Source: Kitasatospora sp044457565 (GTDB taxonomy: Bacteria; Actinomycetota; Actinomycetes; Streptomycetales; Streptomycetaceae). Taken from it: a DNA stretch of 64,000 bases. Every line of letters begins with the position of its first letter. The stretch's first letter is position 1. Shown piece by piece: positions 25,246-33,746 of this stretch. The notes under the pieces were generated by a model. It worked only from the letters and a program-made list of their open reading frames with translations, searched no databases and was not told the origin of the DNA. The stretch spans positions 124,001 to 188,000 of the forward strand of contig NZ_JBITGZ010000012.1 in assembly GCF_044457565.1 (NCBI RefSeq). Reading direction: 5' to 3'. Both the position numbers and the translations under genes were made by a program.

Positions 25246-27168
25246 TCATGCCGGCTCGCCGTCGGAGAGGGGGCCGGGGCTGTCCGGGACGGCGGGCAGT
25301 CCGGCCGGGACGGCAGCGGTCAGGGCCGAGACGGCCGTCCCGATGCCGGCCAGCGCGGCGGTCAGGTCGCCGCCCGCCGAGCCGGAGGCGGTCGCCATGA
25401 TCACCTTGAGCGAGCGCAGCAGGCCCGCGGCGGTGGCGCTGCCGGTGTGCCCGGCGCGGTAGGCGGTGAGCAGGTCCTGGACGGCGGGCGAGGCCAGGTT
25501 GAGGTAGAGCCTGGCCCGTACCTCGCCGTCGGTGCGGGCGGTGAAGGCGCGGGCCAGGCGCAGCGCGGCGGACGGGATCCGGGCGTCCGCCTGGTCGTCC
25601 TCGATCCTGGCCTTGAGCTCGGCCTCCCGGTCGGGTACCAGCACCAGCGGCAGGCCGGGCGGGTCGAACCGGGCCGGGACGAGCTGTTCGCCCTCGTCCG
25701 CGAGCGCGGCGCAGAGCCAGGCGCCCTCCTCGGCGGGCAGCGGGCGTTCGGGGTCGCGGAACAGCTCGCGGTTGCCGCTCGCGCTGCCGAGCTCGACGAT
25801 CCGGCAGCCCCGCAGCTGGCAGTAACGGCGCAGGAACGGCAGCACGGCGTACCGGTCGCCGCGCGCGATCGGGACCTGCATGGCGCGGTAGAGCATCTCC
25901 TCGAAGCCGCCGCCGCTGCCGAGCGCCACGTGTACCGCTCCGCCGCCCGCTCCGCCCTCGCTGGCGGCCCGCAGCGCACCGGCCGTCAGGTCGCCCTGCG
26001 AGGTGGGGACGGGCACGTCGTCGGCGAGCAGGGTGAACAGCCGGTCGTCGCACAGGGCGGCGCCGAGCAGGTCCTGCCCGTGCCGGGCGAGGATCCGGCG
26101 CCAGGCGGCCGGGCGCAGCCGGGCGGTCTCGTGGAGGCCCGCCACGATGGCGTCGGTGAGGGTCTGCTGGAGGGCGCGGTAGTGGTCGTCGCGCTGGAGG
26201 TCCTCGCGGCTGGCGGTGGGGGTGAGGCGGCTGGACTCGATCACTCCGCCGATGAAGCCGGCCCAGCCGGGCAGCAGGTCGCGGGCGTCCTCGGCGAGCA
26301 GCATGCCGCGCAGGTGGACCGACAGGTCCCGGTTGTCGCTGCTGCCGTAGGTGCCGCCGTCCTGGACCCAGAGCAGGCCGATCGCGTCGGTGCCGCCGTC
26401 CACCGGATCGACGGGGAAGGCGGTGAGCGGCTCGAAGCGGCGGCCGAAGGTGGTGGCGAAGCGCATCCGCGCCTCGTACTGGTCACCGGGCACCGGCTGC
26501 CGCCAGGGCACCGGGACGTTGTTGACGGGCTGCTCGTCCTCGCCGACGTGGACCGGAATGGGCAGCAGGACGCAGTAGCGGGCGAGCACCTCGCGCAGCG
26601 CGTACTCGTCGGCGAGGTGGGCGTGTTCGGGTTTCAGGGCCAGCTCGACGACGGTGCCGGGGGTGGGCCGGGCGGCGACCGGTTCGACGCTGTACTGCTC
26701 GCCGCCGCGGCTGCGGTAGCGGTGGCCGAGGTCGGGTTCGCGGTGCGAGGTGGTGGTGACGGTGACCTCGCGGGCGACCGAGAAGGCGGAGAGGAAGCCG
26801 AGTCCGAACGCGCCGATCAGCTCGTCGTTGCCGGTGACCTCGCGCAGCAGCCGGGTGTAGCCGGTGCCGACGGTGGCCAGGTAGGCGTGGATCTCCGGTT
26901 CGGTCAGGCCGGCGCCGGTGTCCTCGATGCTCACCAGAGCGCGGGCGGCGTCGCCGCGGACCCGGATCAGCGGCCGGTGCGCGCCCTGCGGGTCCTCCAG
27001 ACGGCGGCGGGTGTGGGAGTCGTGGGCGTTCTGGACGAGTTCGCGCAGGGCGACCAGTGGGGTGGAGTAGAGGTGCGTGGCGAGGACGCTCACCAGTCCG
27101 CCGAGATCGACCTCGGTCGTTCGCAGTTCCTCGGCGGGCGCGGGGTCGGGGCGGAGACCTTCAGACAT
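25246..27168 (-). CDS. HSP90-family ATPase
   Basis: 640 residues from ATG 27168 (MSEGLRPD). The GHKL ATP-binding domain is complete: LYSTPLVALRELVQNAHDSH (catalytic Glu and Mg-binding Asn), VSIEDTGAGLTEPEIHAYLA, and NDELIGAFGLGFLSAFSVAR (ATP lid). The middle domain contains NRDLSVHLRGMLLAEDARDL and ESSRLTPTASREDLQ, as in HtpG. The C-terminal dimerisation part is shorter and diverges from HtpG. This is the actinobacterial HSP90-like subgroup found next to a large TPR protein, and its clients are unknown. Confidence 0.92.
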   Translation of the reverse strand: MSEGLRPDPAPAEELRTTEVDLGGLVSVLATHLYSTPLVALRELVQNAHDSHTRRRLEDPQGAHRPLIRVRGDAARALVSIEDTGAGLTEPEIHAYLATVGTGYTRLLREVTGNDELIGAFGLGFLSAFSVAREVTVTTTSHREPDLGHRYRSRGGEQYSVEPVAARPTPGTVVELALKPEHAHLADEYALREVLARYCVLLPIPVHVGEDEQPVNNVPVPWRQPVPGDQYEARMRFATTFGRRFEPLTAFPVDPVDGGTDAIGLLWVQDGGTYGSSDNRDLSVHLRGMLLAEDARDLLPGWAGFIGGVIESSRLTPTASREDLQRDDHYRALQQTLTDAIVAGLHETARLRPAAWRRILARHGQDLLGAALCDDRLFTLLADDVPVPTSQGDLTAGALRAASEGGAGGGAVHVALGSGGGFEEMLYRAMQVPIARGDRYAVLPFLRRYCQLRGCRIVELGSASGNRELFRDPERPLPAEEGAWLCAALADEGEQLVPARFDPPGLPLVLVPDREAELKARIEDDQADARIPSAALRLARAFTARTDGEVRARLYLNLASPAVQDLLTAYRAGHTGSATAAGLLRSLKVIMATASGSAGGDLTAALAGIGTAVSALTAAVPAGLPAVPDSPGPLSDGEPA

Positions 27169-27249
27169 GGGTCCAGAGTCTGCCAGTACGACCAATACGC
27201 AGACCATCCGATATCCAGCGCATCCTTCGGTCAACCGGGAGTTGACGTC

Positions 27250-27269
27250 GGCCGGTCACCCGACCGGCC
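27250..27269. promoter_or_regulatory. Dyad upstream of the HSP90-like gene
   Basis: GGCCGGTC-ACCC-GACCGGCC, a perfect 8-bp dyad in the 343-bp gap (27169-27511) between divergent HSP90-like and secreted-peptide genes. It may be a binding site or a small hairpin; nothing else recognisable lies in the gap. Confidence 0.4.
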
Positions 27270-27511
27270 CTCCCAGCAGGCCCAACGCACCTCCGTCCGG
27301 GGGAACTTCACTGTCTCGGCGCACCCACGCGAACCCGCCGCCCGTTGCGACCTTATGCCTTCTTCATGACACCATCGGGCGAATTGCCACCCATTCGGTG
27401 GAACTGGCCGTGTAGGCCGGTGAATGCTGAGTGTGCGACGCCAGGCAACGGCGCGACCGGGGCGGCCACCTCGGATCAGCCGATCTCGCACCACCTCACC
27501 AGGAGACCATC

Positions 27512-27829
27512 GTGTCCCGAATTCGCACAGTCGCCGCCGTCACCGCCCTCGGGGCGTTCCTGCTCGCGGGCGTCGGCACCGCCCAGGCCGACAACGGCGC
27601 CGGCTCCGACCACCACGCCAACAGCAGCGTGGTGAGCAACGTGGGCTCCGGCAACATCGTCGGGGGCGTGCACGGCAACGGCAACGCCGCGCAGCAGACG
27701 GCCACCGGCTCCGGCGGCAGCAACCAGAACAACACCCTCGGGGTGGCGGGCAACTCCGGCGGCGTCGGCGTCGCGCAGGGCAACGGCAACCTCTCGGACG
27801 AGGTCTACTACCCCGTCGTCCTCGACTAG
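27512..27829 (+). CDS. Small secreted Gly/Asn-rich protein
   Basis: 105 residues from GTG 27512, with AGGAG 6 bases upstream. A clean Sec signal peptide (SRIRTVAAVTALGAFLLAGV, cleavage likely after AQA) leaves a ~78-residue mature protein. That is built from Gly/Asn/Ser/Val turns (VSNVGSGNIVGGVHGNGNAA, GGSNQNNTLGVAGNSGGVGV, GNGNLSDEV), giving an alternating pattern that suggests beta-strand stacking or aggregation on the cell surface. It has no Cys, unlike short chaplins. I know no name for it; a surface or hydrophobin-like role is a guess. Confidence 0.8.
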   Translation: MSRIRTVAAVTALGAFLLAGVGTAQADNGAGSDHHANSSVVSNVGSGNIVGGVHGNGNAAQQTATGSGGSNQNNTLGVAGNSGGVGVAQGNGNLSDEVYYPVVLD

Positions 27830-27960
27830 GCCGCCGCACGGGCCGGCCGTCGGCAGCGGGCAGGCGGCGGTGGCCGCACCCCCGGGGACCCGCCCCACCA
27901 GCGCGGGGGCGGGCACCCGGCGCGGCACCCTCCACCACCACCCCGACGGCCTACGACACC

Positions 27961-27995
27961 CGGCGGGGGCGGGCCACCACGGCCCGCCCCCGCCG
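27961..27995 (+). terminator. Terminator after the secreted-protein gene
   Basis: A perfect 15-bp GC stem (27961-27975 with 27981-27995) and 5-base loop, about 130 bases past the stop. It lies in the 392-bp gap before the acyl-CoA dehydrogenase; no gene is seen there. Confidence 0.75.
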
Positions 27996-28048
27996 ACCTG
28001 TGTCCGCCGGCGAGGGCGCGCTACGAACGGCCGCGGACACCGTCGTTG

Positions 28049-28077
28049 ACCAGCGCGGACATCGCGCGCACGCTGGT
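28049..28077. promoter_or_regulatory. Dyad upstream of the acyl-CoA dehydrogenase gene
   Basis: ACCAGCG (28049-28055) and CGCTGGT (28071-28077), 15 bases apart, about 145 bases before the start. The left half overlaps TTGACC, a possible -35 box. Confidence 0.4.
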
Positions 28078-28221
28078 TGCGCGGGGTCGGCGCGGACTAT
28101 GGACAGCCGAAGCTACCGGGGATTAACTTGTCCAGCGGTCAACTACGCCCCCGACAGCGCGCCGGCCCGCCCAGCCGCGGCGCCACCGCCCGGCGGGAGC
28201 GCCACCGAAGGGAGCCCCACC

Positions 28222-29379
28222 GTGCGCCGCACCGTGTTCGACGAGAACCACGAGGCCTTCCGGGAGACGATCCGGGACTTCATCGCCAAGGAGGTCGTGC
28301 CGGTCTACGAGAGCTGGGAGAGCGCCGGCCACCCGCCGCGCGACTTCTACCGCAAGCTCGGCGCACTGGGCGTCTTCGGCATCGAGGTCCCCGAGGAGTA
28401 CGGCGGCGCCGGCGAGACGGGCTTCAAGTACCAGGCCGTCGTCACCGAGGAGACCGCCCGCGCGGGCGTGAGCTTCGGCTCCGCCGGGGTGCACACCGGC
28501 CTGGTGCTGCCGTACCTGCTGGAGTACGCGAACGAGGAGCAGAAGCGCCGGTGGCTGCCGGGGTTCGTCTCCGGCGACATCATGACGGCCATCGCGATGA
28601 CCGAGCCGGGCGCCGGCTCCGACCTCGCCGGTATCACCACCACCGCCAGACTCTCCGCGGACGGCACCCACTACGTCCTCAACGGCGCCAAGACCTTCAT
28701 CACCGGCGGCGTGCTGGCCGACCTGGTGCTGGTGGTCTGCCGCACCTCGCCGTACGACCCGGCCGACCGCCGGGCGGGCCTGTCGATCCTGTGCTTGGAC
28801 ACCACCGCCGAGGGCTACAGCGTCGGGCGCAAGCTCCAGAAGATCGGGCTGCGCACCTCCGACACCGCCGAACTCGCCTTCAGCGACGTCCGGGTGCCGG
28901 TGGAGAACCTGCTGGGCGAGGAGGGCCTGGCCTTCGGCTACCTCACCCACAACCTGGTGCAGGAGCGGCTGGCGATCGCGGTGGGCGCGTACGCGGCATC
29001 GGCGGCGGCCGTCCGCTTCACCGTGCAGTACGTCAAGGACCGCAAGGTCTTCGGCAAGGCGGTGGCCGAGTTCCAGAACACCAAGTTCTCACTGGCCGAC
29101 TGCCAGGCCCAGGTGCTCGCCCAGCAGTCGATGATCGACCGGGCCCTGGAGCTCTACCAGCAGGGCGGGTTGACCGTGGCGGACGCCGCGGCGGCCAAGC
29201 TGTTCTGCACCGAGTCCGCCTCCGAGCTGATCGACAAGTGCCTTCAGCTGCACGGCGGTTACGGGTACATCCTGGAGTACCCGATCGCCCGGCTCTACAC
29301 CGACAACCGGGTGTTCCGGATCTACGGAGGCACCAGCGAGGTCATGCGCTCGATCATCGCCAAGTCGATGGGGCTGTAG
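28222..29379 (+). CDS. Acyl-CoA dehydrogenase
   Basis: 385 residues from GTG 28222 (GAAGGGA ribosome site). A full-length ACAD: helical N-domain (FRETIRDFIAKEVVPVYESW), signature AIAMTEPGAGSDLAGI, beta-domain with YVLNGAKTFITGG and IGLRTSDTAELAFSDVRVP, and the FAD-binding end LHGGYGYILEYPIARLYTDN plus RIYGGTSEVMRSIIAKSMGL. It oxidises acyl-CoA to enoyl-CoA in fatty-acid or branched-chain catabolism; the chain specificity is not readable. A catalytic Glu is expected in the EYPIARLYTD region. It stands alone. Confidence 0.95.
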   Translation: MRRTVFDENHEAFRETIRDFIAKEVVPVYESWESAGHPPRDFYRKLGALGVFGIEVPEEYGGAGETGFKYQAVVTEETARAGVSFGSAGVHTGLVLPYLLEYANEEQKRRWLPGFVSGDIMTAIAMTEPGAGSDLAGITTTARLSADGTHYVLNGAKTFITGGVLADLVLVVCRTSPYDPADRRAGLSILCLDTTAEGYSVGRKLQKIGLRTSDTAELAFSDVRVPVENLLGEEGLAFGYLTHNLVQERLAIAVGAYAASAAAVRFTVQYVKDRKVFGKAVAEFQNTKFSLADCQAQVLAQQSMIDRALELYQQGGLTVADAAAAKLFCTESASELIDKCLQLHGGYGYILEYPIARLYTDNRVFRIYGGTSEVMRSIIAKSMGL

Positions 29380-29390
29380 CACCGTCGCGA

Positions 29391-29450
29391 CGGGACACCG
29401 CAGAGCGCGACACCACGTGACGGGGCACCGCAGGGCGCGACACCACGTGA
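29391..29450. repeat. Two tandem 30-bp repeats
   Basis: Two copies of a 30-base unit (29391-29420 and 29421-29450), 28 of 30 bases identical, begin 11 bases after the acyl-CoA dehydrogenase stop. Each ends in CACCACGTGA. Confidence 0.85.
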
Positions 29451-29559
29451 CGCCACGGCGCACCGCGACGCCCGTCACGACAGGCCCCACCCCGACGACC
29501 GCCGCCACGCAGCGGGCCGCGCACCCTCGCCCGGCCCGCTGCCACCGGCTCGGCCGGCG

Positions 29560-29841
29560 TCAGTTTTTCGAGGACACGTCGTGCGCGTTGCGCCAGGTCT
29601 CCCAGCCGGCCGCCTTGGCGGCCACCGAGGCCTCCTTGGCGTGGTGCAGCGCCCGGTGCGCCCGCTCGGCGGGCGGCGTGTCCATCTGCCGCACCCAGCC
29701 CCGGCCGGCCGAGGCCAGCGCCACACACACCATGGCCGCACCGGCCAGCCCGACCAGCGCGCCGGCACCGGTGAGGACGACCCCGCCGATCATGAGCGGA
29801 CGGTTGATCTGGAACCCGCTGAAGACATTCTGATTCGCCAT
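29560..29841 (-). CDS. Small membrane protein
   Basis: 93 residues from ATG 29841 (MANQNVFSGFQIN). One or two hydrophobic stretches (LMIGGVVLTGAGALVGLAGA, AMVCVALASAG) lie in the first half. A charged, Ala/His-rich second half follows, containing the helix AHRALHHAKEASVAAKAAGW. Of unknown function; resembles small actinomycete envelope proteins. Divergent from the cupin gene. Confidence 0.75.
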   Translation of the reverse strand: MANQNVFSGFQINRPLMIGGVVLTGAGALVGLAGAAMVCVALASAGRGWVRQMDTPPAERAHRALHHAKEASVAAKAAGWETWRNAHDVSSKN

Positions 29842-29988
29842 GTCTCCACCATGGGCGAGACCGGCCACCCCCGCACCCCGAGCGCCACCCGATGTGCGCC
29901 ACCGGTGGCACCCGGGCGCCGGGCCCGGGGTGCGCGAGCCGTCCGGTCGGCTCTAGGGTCGCGAACGGGGCCCCTCCAGGAGGACGCG

Positions 29989-30306
29989 ATGGAAGATCTC
30001 GTACAGCTCGCCGACGAGCAGGCCGCCAAGGCCGCCGCCAGCGCGCACGGACGCAGCGCCCACCTGCTGATCCATGACGGGCCGCTGCGCCAGACGGTGA
30101 TCGCGCTCACCGCCGGCACCGCGCTGGACGAACACAACGCGCCGGTCGCCGCCAGCCTCCAGGTGCTGCGGGGGCGGGTCTCGCTGACCATCACGGGCCG
30201 GCGCGAGGAGCTGTCCACGGGCCAGCTGCACCCGATCCCGCAGGAGCGGCACGGGCTGCTGGCCCACGTGGACTCGGTCGTCCTGCTGACCGCCGTCACC
30301 AACTAG
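29989..30306 (+). CDS. Small cupin-domain protein
   Basis: 105 residues with AGGAGG upstream of ATG 29989. The single cupin barrel shows as LTAGTALDEHNAPVAASLQV, LRGRVSLTITGRREELSTGQ and IPQERHGLLAHVDSVVLLTA. Two or three His that could bind metal are retained (EHN, RHGL). The substrate is unknown. Its stop overlaps that of the convergent TetR gene by 3 bases (CTAG). Confidence 0.85.
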   Translation: MEDLVQLADEQAAKAAASAHGRSAHLLIHDGPLRQTVIALTAGTALDEHNAPVAASLQVLRGRVSLTITGRREELSTGQLHPIPQERHGLLAHVDSVVLLTAVTN

Positions 30307-30905
30307 CGCGGCACCCGGGCCTGTTCCCCCGTCAGCACGTCGCCGGCCAGCAGCCGCAGGCCCTGGAGGATGTCACCGCCAGCGGGCGCCTGGTCGGGCG
30401 CGGCAAGCCACTGGGCCGCCAGACCCGCCAGCAGTGACTGGTAGAAGCTGCCGCGGGCCAGCTCCTCCTCGGTGTCGGGCACCTCCTCGACGCCCTGGAA
30501 GAGTGCCGACAGCCCGAGCCGGGCGGTGCGCTGCGCGGCGCCGAGCGACTCCTTGAGGTCCGGCAGGTGCTCCACCTGGCTGATCGCCTCGAACTGGGCG
30601 GCCCACAGGCCCCGGTGCTCGGAGAAGGTCTTCAGCACGTCGTCCCAGACCGCGGCGAACCGCTCCTGCGGGTCCTGCCCGGCCTCGCCGGCACCGGCCA
30701 CGGCGGCGGCGAGGGCCTCACCCCACTCGCCGGTGGCCTCGATCAGCGCCAGGCTGAGCAGCGCGTCCTTGGAGCCGAAGTGGTAGCCGATGGCCGCCAG
30801 GCTGACGCCGGAGGAGGCGGCGATGTCCCGGGCGGTGGTGCGCCCGTAGCCCTTCTCGTAGAGGCAGCGCTTGGCCCCGGCCAGCAGGTCTTCTCGATTT
30901 CCCAT
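30303..30905 (-). CDS. TetR-family repressor of the adjacent MFS pump
   Basis: 200 residues. HTH: AKRCLYEKGYGRTTARDIAA and VSLAAIGYHFGSKDALLSLA. The C-terminal helical ligand domain resembles TetR proteins that bind drugs. Divergent from the MFS gene with a 122-bp region holding four 13-bp repeats, so it probably represses both promoters. The stop overlaps the cupin stop tail to tail. Confidence 0.92.
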   Translation of the reverse strand: MGNREDLLAGAKRCLYEKGYGRTTARDIAASSGVSLAAIGYHFGSKDALLSLALIEATGEWGEALAAAVAGAGEAGQDPQERFAAVWDDVLKTFSEHRGLWAAQFEAISQVEHLPDLKESLGAAQRTARLGLSALFQGVEEVPDTEEELARGSFYQSLLAGLAAQWLAAPDQAPAGGDILQGLRLLAGDVLTGEQARVPR

Positions 30906-30950
30906 GCCCGAAGGCTACGCCAGATCTGTACAGGCGTCTTGCACGAACGA

Positions 30951-31002
30951 GCCAGACGAACGAACCAGACGGACGAGTGAGACGAATGTACTAGACAAAC
31001 GT
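30951..31002. promoter_or_regulatory. Four 13-bp iterons between TetR and MFS genes
   Basis: Units start at 30951, 30964, 30977 and 30990; consensus NNNAGACGAACGA with AGAC kept in every unit. The last unit joins GTCT at 31001 to make the dyad AGAC-AAAC-GTCT. A likely multi-subunit binding site for the TetR protein. Confidence 0.7.
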
Positions 31003-31020
31003 CTGACACGCCCGTACCGT
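30992..31020 (+). promoter_or_regulatory. Predicted leaderless promoter of the MFS gene
   Basis: TAGACA (30992-30997), 17-base spacer, TACCGT (31015-31020). Transcription would begin at about 31027, at or next to the ATG at 31028, and no Shine-Dalgarno is present, so the message is probably leaderless. The -35 box lies inside the last iteron. Confidence 0.55.
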
Positions 31021-31027
31021 CTTCCTC

Positions 31028-32611
31028 ATGACCGCAACCAACGGCCTCGCCGGCCGCCGCGAATGGACCGGCCTCGCCGTCCTCCTGCTCCCGACCCTCG
31101 TCCTCACCATGGACATGGGCGTCCTCTTCTTCGCCGTCCCGTTCATCAGCACGAGCCTGGCGCCGAGCGGCACCCAGCAGCTGTGGATCATGGACATGTA
31201 CTCGTTCCTGCTCGCCGGACTGCTGATCACGATGGGCGCCCTGGGCGACCGGATCGGCCGCCGCCGGCTGCTGATGATCGGCGCCACCGGCTTCATCGGC
31301 GCCTCGCTGCTCGCCGCCCACGCGGGCGGGGCGGGTGAGCTGATCGCGGCCCGGGCCCTGCTCGGCATCGCCGGGGCGACCGTGATGCCCTCCACGCTGG
31401 CGCTGATCCGCAACATGTTCCTCGACCCGAAGCAGCGTCAGATCGCGCTCGGCGCCTGGGGTGCCGTGCTCACCGCCGGGGCCACCCTCGGCCCGGTGGT
31501 CGGCGGCCTGCTGCTCGACCACTACTGGTGGGGCTCGGTCTTCCTGATCGCGATCCCGGTGATGCTGCTCGTCCTGCTCGCCGCCCCGGTGCTGCTGCCC
31601 GAGTACCGCGCCCCCCGCAGCGGCAGCTTCGACCTGGCCGGCGCCGCGCTCTCGCTGGCCGCGATCCTTCCGCTCGTCTACGGCATCAAGACCCTCTCGG
31701 TCGAGGGCTGGAGCCTGCTGCCGGCGCTCGCCGTCCCGGCCGGACTGCTGCTCGGCGCCGCGTTCGTGCACCGCCAGCGCACCGCCGCGAACCCGCTGCT
31801 CGACCTGAGCCTGTTCAGGATCCGCGCCTTCAGCGGGGCGATCAGCGTCAACACCGTCGCGATGTTCGCGATGATGGGCTTCACCCTCTTCACCTCGCAG
31901 TACCTTCAGCTGGTCAAGGGCATGAGCCCGTTCACCGCCTCGCTCTGGGCGCTGGTGCCGAGCGTCGGGGTCGGCGCGGCGGTCGGGATCTCCGGCGCCC
32001 TGGCCGGCCGGGTCCGCCCGGCGATCCTGATGACCGGCGGCTTCCTGATCGGGGCCGTGGGCTTCGCGATGATGACCCAGGTCGGCGCCCACTCCCCGCT
32101 CTACCTGATCCTCACGGCCGCCGGCGTCCTGGCCGCCGGCACCGTCGGCACCATGACGCTCACCGCCGAGATGGTCGTCTCCGCGGCTCCGGCCGAGCGG
32201 GCCGGTGTCGCCTCCGCCACCTCGGAGACCGCGGTCGAGCTCGGCAGCTCGATGGGTATCGCCCTGCTCGGCGCGGCCGGCGCCGCCGCCTACCGGACCC
32301 AGCTGGAGGACCGGCTTCCGGCGGGCCTGCCCGACGGCGCGGCCCGGGCCGCGCAGGACACGCTGGGCGGCGCCGTCGCCGCGGCCGGCGAGCTGCCGGG
32401 CCGGCTGGGCGGCGACCTGCTGGAGGTCACCCGCACCGCGTTCACCGACGGTATGCACCTCGCGGCGGTGGTCGGGCTGGTCTTCACGATCGGCGCCTCC
32501 GCCCTCGCCTACGGCCTGATGAGGCACCTGCCGGTGCAGGGTGCCGGCGCGACGAAGGCCGAAGCCGGATCCGCCGAGACCGCCGAACCCACCGCGGCCG
32601 GTACCCGCTGA
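31028..32611 (+). CDS. DHA2-type MFS drug-efflux transporter
   Basis: 527 residues, about 14 hydrophobic segments. Motifs include MGALGDRIGRRRLLMIGATG (loop 2-3), ARALLGIAGATVMPSTLALI and LTAGATLGPVVGGLLLDHYW (motif C, antiporter type). This is the 14-TM DHA2/EmrB-QacA class, which exports cationic drugs or natural products by proton exchange. It is divergent from a TetR repressor that probably senses a substrate. Ligand unknown. Confidence 0.93.
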   Translation: MTATNGLAGRREWTGLAVLLLPTLVLTMDMGVLFFAVPFISTSLAPSGTQQLWIMDMYSFLLAGLLITMGALGDRIGRRRLLMIGATGFIGASLLAAHAGGAGELIAARALLGIAGATVMPSTLALIRNMFLDPKQRQIALGAWGAVLTAGATLGPVVGGLLLDHYWWGSVFLIAIPVMLLVLLAAPVLLPEYRAPRSGSFDLAGAALSLAAILPLVYGIKTLSVEGWSLLPALAVPAGLLLGAAFVHRQRTAANPLLDLSLFRIRAFSGAISVNTVAMFAMMGFTLFTSQYLQLVKGMSPFTASLWALVPSVGVGAAVGISGALAGRVRPAILMTGGFLIGAVGFAMMTQVGAHSPLYLILTAAGVLAAGTVGTMTLTAEMVVSAAPAERAGVASATSETAVELGSSMGIALLGAAGAAAYRTQLEDRLPAGLPDGAARAAQDTLGGAVAAAGELPGRLGGDLLEVTRTAFTDGMHLAAVVGLVFTIGASALAYGLMRHLPVQGAGATKAEAGSAETAEPTAAGTR

Positions 32612-32734
32612 CCCCACCGGTCGACCGACCGGCCGAGCCACCGGTCGGCCCACCGGTCGGTGCCGGAGGAATCGGCGAGGCCCCTCCGGCACCGGCCGGG
32701 CAACCGACCCCCACCTGGTGGCGAGAGCCCTGAA

Positions 32735-32766
32735 CGCGAGTCCCCTCCCCACGGAGGGGACTCGCG
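32735..32766 (+). terminator. Terminator after the MFS gene
   Basis: A perfect 14-bp stem (32735-32748 with 32753-32766) and CCAC loop. Upstream, 32622-32664 repeats ACCGGTCG several times. Confidence 0.85.
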
Positions 32767-32870
32767 CGTTCGCCGCCCGCCCCTCCCGCCGCAACCCGCG
32801 CTGCGCGCAGCGGGCGGCTCGCCTAGGGTCGCCAGCAACAGCCACGACCACCCGCTGGAGACCCGCCCCG

Positions 32871-33227
32871 ATGCCGGAACCCGCCTGGCGCCGCGAGGAC
32901 GAGGAGCCGGACTACCGCTTCTCGCTCGCCAACGAGCGGACCTTCCTGGCCTGGGTCAGGACGGCGCTGGGCCTGCTCGCCGGCGGGGTCGCGATCGACC
33001 AGCTCGCCACCGACCTCGCACCGGCGGCGCTGCGGACGGCGCTGGCGGCGGTCTGCGCGCTCGGCGGGGCGGTGCTGGCGGCCCTGGCGTACCGCCGCTG
33101 GTCGGCGGTCGAACGGGCGATGCGCGCGGGCAATCCGCTGCCGCACACGCCGGTGCTGATCATGCTGGCGGTCGGTGTGGCCCTCATCGCCGCGGTCTTC
33201 TGCGTACTGATCGTCAGGAACGCCTGA
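32871..33227 (+). CDS. YidH/DUF202-family membrane protein
   Basis: 118 residues. The N-terminal DYRFSLANERTFLAWVRTAL is the DUF202 signature. Three hydrophobic segments follow (LGLLAGGVAIDQL, LAAVCALGGAVLAALAY, LIMLAVGVALIAAVFCVLIV). The family is found in many bacteria, but the role is unknown. It is followed by the TatA-like gene 169 bp downstream on the same strand. Confidence 0.9.
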   Translation: MPEPAWRREDEEPDYRFSLANERTFLAWVRTALGLLAGGVAIDQLATDLAPAALRTALAAVCALGGAVLAALAYRRWSAVERAMRAGNPLPHTPVLIMLAVGVALIAAVFCVLIVRNA

Positions 33228-33396
33228 GTCCAGGCGACGGCGTCCGGCCCGGCCGGCCGGACTCCTCGGCGGCACCTGGTCTTTGACCAGCGTTTCCCGG
33301 CCGGTGTATACGTTCTCCGGTTTAGCCAGGCATACTGGCCAGGTCGGGCGACCCGCTCGGCACAACGGCGAGAATCGAAAGGACCGGTGGTCAGGG

Positions 33397-33690
33397 ATGC
33401 TGCGTAACGGTCTGGAGCCCTGGCACGTCCTAGTAGTGCTGGCTGTCGTCATCCTGCTCTTCGGCTCGAAGAAGCTGCCCGAGATGGCTCGGGGCCTCGG
33501 CAAGTCGATGCGCATCCTGAAGGCCGAGACCAAGGCCCTTCGTGAGGACGACGCCCCCGCCGAGGGCTCCACCCAGAACGGCACCGCCGCGTCCACCGCG
33601 TCGCAGCCCGCCGACCAGCCGCGTCCGGCCGTCACGCCGACGAACGTGACCACGGCGGCCGAGACCAACAAGTCGGCCACCACCGCCTGA
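33397..33690 (+). CDS. TatA/E-family twin-arginine translocase subunit
   Basis: 97 residues from ATG 33397. The short N-terminal membrane helix (WHVLVVLAVVILLFGSKKLP) with the FGxKKLP hinge is followed by an amphipathic helix (EMARGLGKSMRILKAETKAL) and an acidic/Ala-Thr-rich tail. TatA forms the pore of the folded-protein Tat export system. No tatB or tatC lies nearby; actinomycetes often keep these elsewhere. A 16-bp terminator follows. Confidence 0.92.
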   Translation: MLRNGLEPWHVLVVLAVVILLFGSKKLPEMARGLGKSMRILKAETKALREDDAPAEGSTQNGTAASTASQPADQPRPAVTPTNVTTAAETNKSATTA

Positions 33691-33710
33691 GCAGGCACCC
33701 CACGCTTCCG

Positions 33711-33746
33711 GAGCCCGCGACCCGTCAACGGACGGGTCGCGGGCTC
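33711..33746. terminator. Terminator after the TatA-like gene
   Basis: A perfect 16-bp stem (33711-33726 with 33731-33746) and 4-base loop in the convergent gap with the MFS gene. Confidence 0.9.
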
